Part shown: piece after piece, positions 7,775 through 10,000 of the stretch
Position numbering within the stretch: the stretch's first letter is position 1
How the letters are laid out: each line of letters begins with the position of its first letter
Source of the DNA: Pseudobdellovibrionaceae bacterium
GTDB taxonomy: Bacteria > Bdellovibrionota > Bdellovibrionia > Bdellovibrionales > JAMPXM01
NCBI GenBank assembly: GCA_913776405.1
Contig: CAJYOV010000638.1
Coordinates: 1 to 10,000 of the forward strand
Length of the DNA stretch: 10,000 bases
Direction of reading: 5' to 3'
Notes under the pieces: model-generated
The model's database searches: none
Told to the model about the DNA's origin: nothing
The model's input: the letters and a program-made list of their open reading frames with translations, nothing else
Program-made: the position numbers and the translations under genes

Positions 7775-8026
7775 CTGGAGCACTAGCGGCATGGATCGAT
7801 CTCAAGCAGCACGCATTGATCTCCAGTGACATGGGTCGATCTCCAGCGGGCGCGGATGGATTTTTGATGTTGCGAATTGGATCGAGTGCCTACGACGCAG
7901 ATTGATCTTTGCATCACAAAATCGAGCTCCGAAGTCGTTCATTGAGCTCCAGCCTCGCGGATCAATCTCCAGCAGTGCAGATCGATCTCCGAAGTCATGG
8001 ATAGAACACCGGTGGCGATCGAGCTC
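7775..8026 (+). repeat. 20-bp minisatellite, about twelve degenerate units
   Basis: Units close to ATCGATCTCCAGCAGTGCGG repeat with an exact 20-bp period. Unit starts fall at 7795, 7815, 7835 and 7855. After a 6-bp slip they continue at 7881, 7901, 7921, 7941, 7961, 7981 and 8001, and a last shorter step begins at 8018. A weaker unit may start at 7775. The best conserved part is ATCGATCTCC (variants ATTGATCTCC, ATCGAGCTCC, ATCAATCTCC). The period is not a multiple of three, so the array does not encode a peptide repeat. No gene is visible in it; its function, if any, is unknown. Confidence 0.85.
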
Positions 8027-8095
8027 GGGTGACGGGCACCGTGTCGAAGTGTCCTACGACGGCGTCCGTGTCACATACTGTACTACTTTTTTTTT

Positions 8096-8115
8096 ATTTT
8101 GGGACGGATGAAGTA
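8096..8115 (+). mobile_element. Orphan Stowaway-like terminal sequence
   Basis: ATTTTGGGACGGATGAAGTA closely resembles the right end of grass Stowaway MITEs, whose termini read like GGGACGGAGGGAG followed by the TA target duplication. I find no matching left end (CTCCCTCCGTCCC) between here and the junction. It is therefore either a truncated or eroded element or one whose other end was lost at the junction. A poly-T run (8088-8095) precedes it. Confidence 0.45.
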
Positions 8116-8379
8116 GAAGATAATCCATGGTTTTGTCCCATTAAATAGTGGTTGTATCCCATTATTTTAAAGGTACAAAGGCGGGCACATTGAAGCAAAA
8201 GTTAGAAAAACGTAATATCACTTACACGACAATGAGGGGAAAAAAACCTTTCTATACCATATAAAAACTTATTTTTCATACAACCATGGACAAATGGAGA
8301 GTACCTCTTTCGCTAATATTCATGAGGGAAGAAACGAGCGAACCTTATATATCCCTTTGAGACTAAGCCTTTACTCATC
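8116..8379. other. AT-rich plant intergenic sequence, no gene seen
   Basis: This stretch has stop codons in all frames and no motif I can assign. It contains a short TTATATAT run near 8344 that could be read as a TATA box, but no transcription unit follows. Two CCATGG-centred segments near 8125 and 8284 are loosely inverted copies; the match is too short to define an element. Confidence 0.5.
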
Positions 8380-8461
8380 CCCTCCCTGCTCGGCTCCTTG
8401 TTCCAATCGAGAGTCTTAACACTTTCCCTCTCTGATGCTTGGCTCCTTGCTCCAATCAACA
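8380..8461 (+). repeat. Imperfect duplication with 49-bp offset
   Basis: GGCTCCTTGTTCCAATC (8392-8408) and GGCTCCTTGCTCCAATC (8441-8457) differ at one base. Each is preceded by a related CT-rich stretch (TCCCCTCCCTGCTC and TTCCCTCTCTGATGCTT). This looks like an old tandem duplication of about 49 bp in non-coding DNA. Confidence 0.65.
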
Positions 8462-8500
8462 GAAACAACCAACGGAATACCAGCAAAATGTAGACAAATG

Positions 8501-8599
8501 TAGACGAGCGCTTGCTCGATTGGCTAAGCAAGTTGACGAGCTGTATGTACGCCCTCTCAGGTTCGAACCCGAGCATCACACCTCCTCCTTTAAGTGAAA
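8501..8599 (+). mobile_element. SINE-like, tRNA-derived pol III promoter segment
   Basis: TGGCTAAGCAAG at 8521-8532 fits an RNA polymerase III A box, and GGTTCGAACCC at 8560-8570 is an exact B box, about 40 bases apart as in tRNA-derived SINEs. The sequence does not fold into a full tRNA: the T-stem and acceptor stem are mostly unpaired. It is therefore a SINE head or tRNA relic rather than a functional tRNA gene. A tail is not identifiable, because the candidate Helitron end begins at 8600. The family name is not recognised. Confidence 0.5.
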
Positions 8600-8895
8600 C
8601 TAGTTGAAACCCCGCGCGTTGCAACGGGATATTTTGTTGAGATTCGTGGTTGCATTTGGTAAATTGAAGTGGTATAAAAATCCATCACTATTGAATTGGG
8701 CCACAATCAAATTAGATGGGCCTCCCGTGGTGACTATGCGAGATGGATTGGGCTGTGTTTTTTCATCCAACGGTTTAAAGATGATCAAATCTGCTGATCC
8801 AATGACTGAGAATTAATGATGACATGGCACAATGAGGTTTGAGCTTTAGGATCTTAATTGCACTTAGTGTGTTATAACTTTATAGTAAGAAGGGA
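8600..8895 (-). mobile_element. Candidate non-autonomous mini-Helitron (296 bp)
   Basis: Read on the minus strand, the right-hand end starts TCCCTTCTTACTATAAAG, with the 5' TC preceded by host A (T8896 on the plus strand). The element ends with the GC-rich palindrome CCCGTTGCAACGCGCGGG (8613-8630 region), a short spacer GTTTCAA and CTAG (8603-8600), followed by host T. A 3' hairpin about 10 bases before CTRR and insertion between A and T are the diagnostic Helitron features. This hairpin/CTAGT terminus is one I recall as common in grass Helitrons. The hairpin stem is short, with one G-T pair. No RepHel coding sequence fits in 296 bp, so it would move only with a helper. The 3' end is more secure than the 5' end. 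Confidence 0.6.
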
Positions 8896-9122
8896 TACCA
8901 GAGCTTAATAAACAACTCTAATATCCCTCCACTACCCCCTGCGCTATGATCTCCCTCACTCATCCTCCTCCCTCCTTTGTAAGCCATTTTCCCCATGATC
9001 TCTCATTGGCAGGGGAAATTGTTCTTTATCGGTTGGATTTAGGACTATTCAACTAGTTTTAGGTGAAATAATATATTGATGTTGATTTCGACGCTTAGTA
9101 TTTTGAGTAGAAAGTTTTGATA
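8896..9122. other. Plant intergenic sequence, no gene seen
   Basis: A C/T-rich patch around 8925-8980 is followed by AT-rich DNA. I see no open frame of note, no terminal repeats and no RNA gene. Apart from TA 9121-9122, the target duplication of the next element, nothing here can be named. Confidence 0.5.
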
Positions 9123-9349
9123 CTCCCTCTGTCCTATTTGCCTCTCCCGTTTGTCTCAAAATAAGTTCAGTTTTCAGCAATCATTACGTCGGAGTTTGTA
9201 AAAATAGAGGTTAAATGCATTATGAGTAGATAAGTGGAGAATAATTGTATTTGGATTTGATGAAGTGAGGGTGTTCCAGTTTTTTTTTGGTTTTTTATTG
9301 ATATGTGTGGGATAAATGAAAAATAAACTTATTTTTGGAACGGAAGGAA
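9123..9349. mobile_element. Stowaway-type MITE with TA target-site duplication (227 bp)
   Basis: The left end CTCCCTCTGTCC (from 9123) and the right end GGAACGGAAGGAA (to 9349) are diverged inverted repeats of the Tc1/mariner-derived Stowaway type, each flanked by TA (9121-9122 and 9350-9351). A second inner pair extends the inverted repeat: CAAAATAAGTTCAGTTTTC (about 9157-9175) and GAAAAATAAACTTATTTTTG (about 9318-9337). There is no transposase. Size, target site and termini all fit; sequence decay suggests an old copy. Confidence 0.75.
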
Positions 9350-9351
9350 TA

Positions 9352-9835
9352 TTATAGTTAATAAGTTGATATTTTGAATACATGGGCTTTGTGGTTTGAG
9401 TTAAAAGCTTGAAGATATGACTAAAGCTTTCGAAGGATCAAGTTGAAAGTGTAAAGTTAAGGATAAACTTTTGAAATATTGAGTTAAAATATAAAAAGGC
9501 TTTTTATTCAGATGCACCATGCTAAACATTATGGGAAGTTTTTTTTTTTTGGAAGTCTTTGACTTCTGAACTGAAAGTTCTAAAAATTTATTAATTTATA
9601 ATATGTTTAGTTCATAACAAATAGATAATTCATGATAATTATTTGTTAATATTCCTATTATCTCACTGTGGGTAACAAAGTGTGTAGGAATTTCAGTTAT
9701 GATGGATATCAATTGTGTGCCCTTCTTTTTTAATCACACCACATATTTCGTCGTGGCACTCGAATCGAAACGGTAAAAAGTCTCAATCAAATAGCCTCAT
9801 CTTTTCGCTTATTCTTATACTTATCAGCTATGACG
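9352..9835. other. AT-rich plant intergenic sequence, no gene seen
   Basis: Strongly AT-rich DNA with a poly-T run of about 12 bases near 9540 and many stop codons in every frame. I see no terminal repeats, RNA gene or promoter that I can support. Confidence 0.5.
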
Positions 9836-10000
9836 GAGCGTGGGGCTCCTCACCGGGAGACCGCGCGGGCCCCCCTTTGCCGGTTCGGCCGGGGGCGCTA
9901 GGTGAGGTTCTAAGCCCTCGATCTGTGGAATGTTTCGCGAGAGAGCAAATGCACAAGACACGGGCGATGTAGACAGGTTCGGGCCGCTGAGAAGCGTAAT
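9836..10000. mobile_element. GC-rich retroelement-like block, continues past the right edge
   Basis: Base composition jumps from AT-rich to strongly GC-rich near 9836. The string ACAGGTTCGGGCCGCTGAGA (9973-9992), followed by AGCGTAAT, is one I recall from many grass genomic repeats, probably LTR retrotransposons. I cannot locate a TG...CA LTR boundary or a primer binding site within the window, and the remainder lies outside it. Strand and family are therefore unassigned, and the short open frames across it are not credible genes. Confidence 0.4.

Noticed and set aside
7560..7832. Short open frames on both strands across the junction, including Glu- or Leu-run peptides
   Set aside because: The runs come from the CCT microsatellite, and the frames join bacterial mfd to plant repeat DNA, so they cannot be real genes.
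7795..8026. CRISPR array
   Set aside because: The 20-bp units are directly adjacent and degenerate with no unique spacers, which is a minisatellite pattern, and the DNA is plant-like.
8120..8300. MITE bounded by two CCATGG-centred inverted segments
   Set aside because: CCATGG is its own reverse complement, the rest of the match is about 10 bases with gaps, and no target duplication is visible.
8521..8580. Functional tRNA gene
   Set aside because: The B box is exact, but the T-stem, anticodon stem and acceptor stem do not pair properly, so a SINE or tRNA relic is more likely.
9715..9972. An 85-residue plus-strand open frame ending in a Gly/Pro-rich segment
   Set aside because: It spans an AT-rich to GC-rich compositional boundary in repeat DNA, with no homology or start context to support it.

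Overview
The window is a chimera of two unrelated kinds of DNA. Bases 1 to about 7,700 are compact bacterial sequence of roughly 50% GC. It has intron-free, closely packed genes on both strands, Shine-Dalgarno sequences, GTG and ATG starts, and hairpins between convergent genes. From about 7,700-7,730 to 10,000 it is non-coding DNA of a grass (Oryza-like) nuclear genome: a CCT microsatellite, a 20-bp minisatellite, a SINE-like pol III promoter, a mini-Helitron, a Stowaway-type MITE and a GC-rich retroelement-like block. The change falls inside the bacterial mfd gene. The simplest reading is a bacterial contaminant joined to a plant contig in assembly or cloning. A real transfer is possible but has no positive support here.

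Bacterial part, left to right. The 3' part of atpC (F-type ATP synthase epsilon subunit) runs off the left edge and is coupled through a TAATG overlap to an unrecognised 260-residue protein. A long, nearly perfect hairpin separates this pair from a convergent secreted GH3 beta-N-acetylhexosaminidase (NagZ type). Upstream of that, on the same strand, is an NmrA-like NAD(P)-binding Rossmann protein. A TraB/GumN-family lipoprotein gene is divergent from it. Convergent with the lipoprotein gene is mfd, the transcription-repair coupling factor, which ends in an intrinsic terminator and lacks its 5' third because of the junction. The ATP synthase, peptidoglycan recycling and repair genes are ordinary housekeeping functions. 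The overall style and the terminator palindrome suggest a Bdellovibrio-like or other delta-type proteobacterium, but this assignment is weak.

Plant part. No credible protein gene is present. From left to right: CCT repeat (7754-7774); about twelve units of a 20-bp repeat (7775-8026); an orphan Stowaway-like end (8096-8115); AT-rich unique sequence; a 49-bp-offset duplication (8380-8461); a SINE-like A-box/B-box pair (8521-8570); a 296-bp candidate Helitron on the minus strand (8600-8895) beginning 29 bp after the B box; unassigned AT-rich DNA; a 227-bp Stowaway-type MITE with TA duplications (9123-9349); more AT-rich DNA; and a GC-rich block at the right edge that looks like part of a grass LTR retroelement.

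I found no convincing undescribed biological system. The most important observation is the bacterium/plant junction, followed by the 20-bp minisatellite, the Helitron and the uncharacterised gene coupled to atpC.
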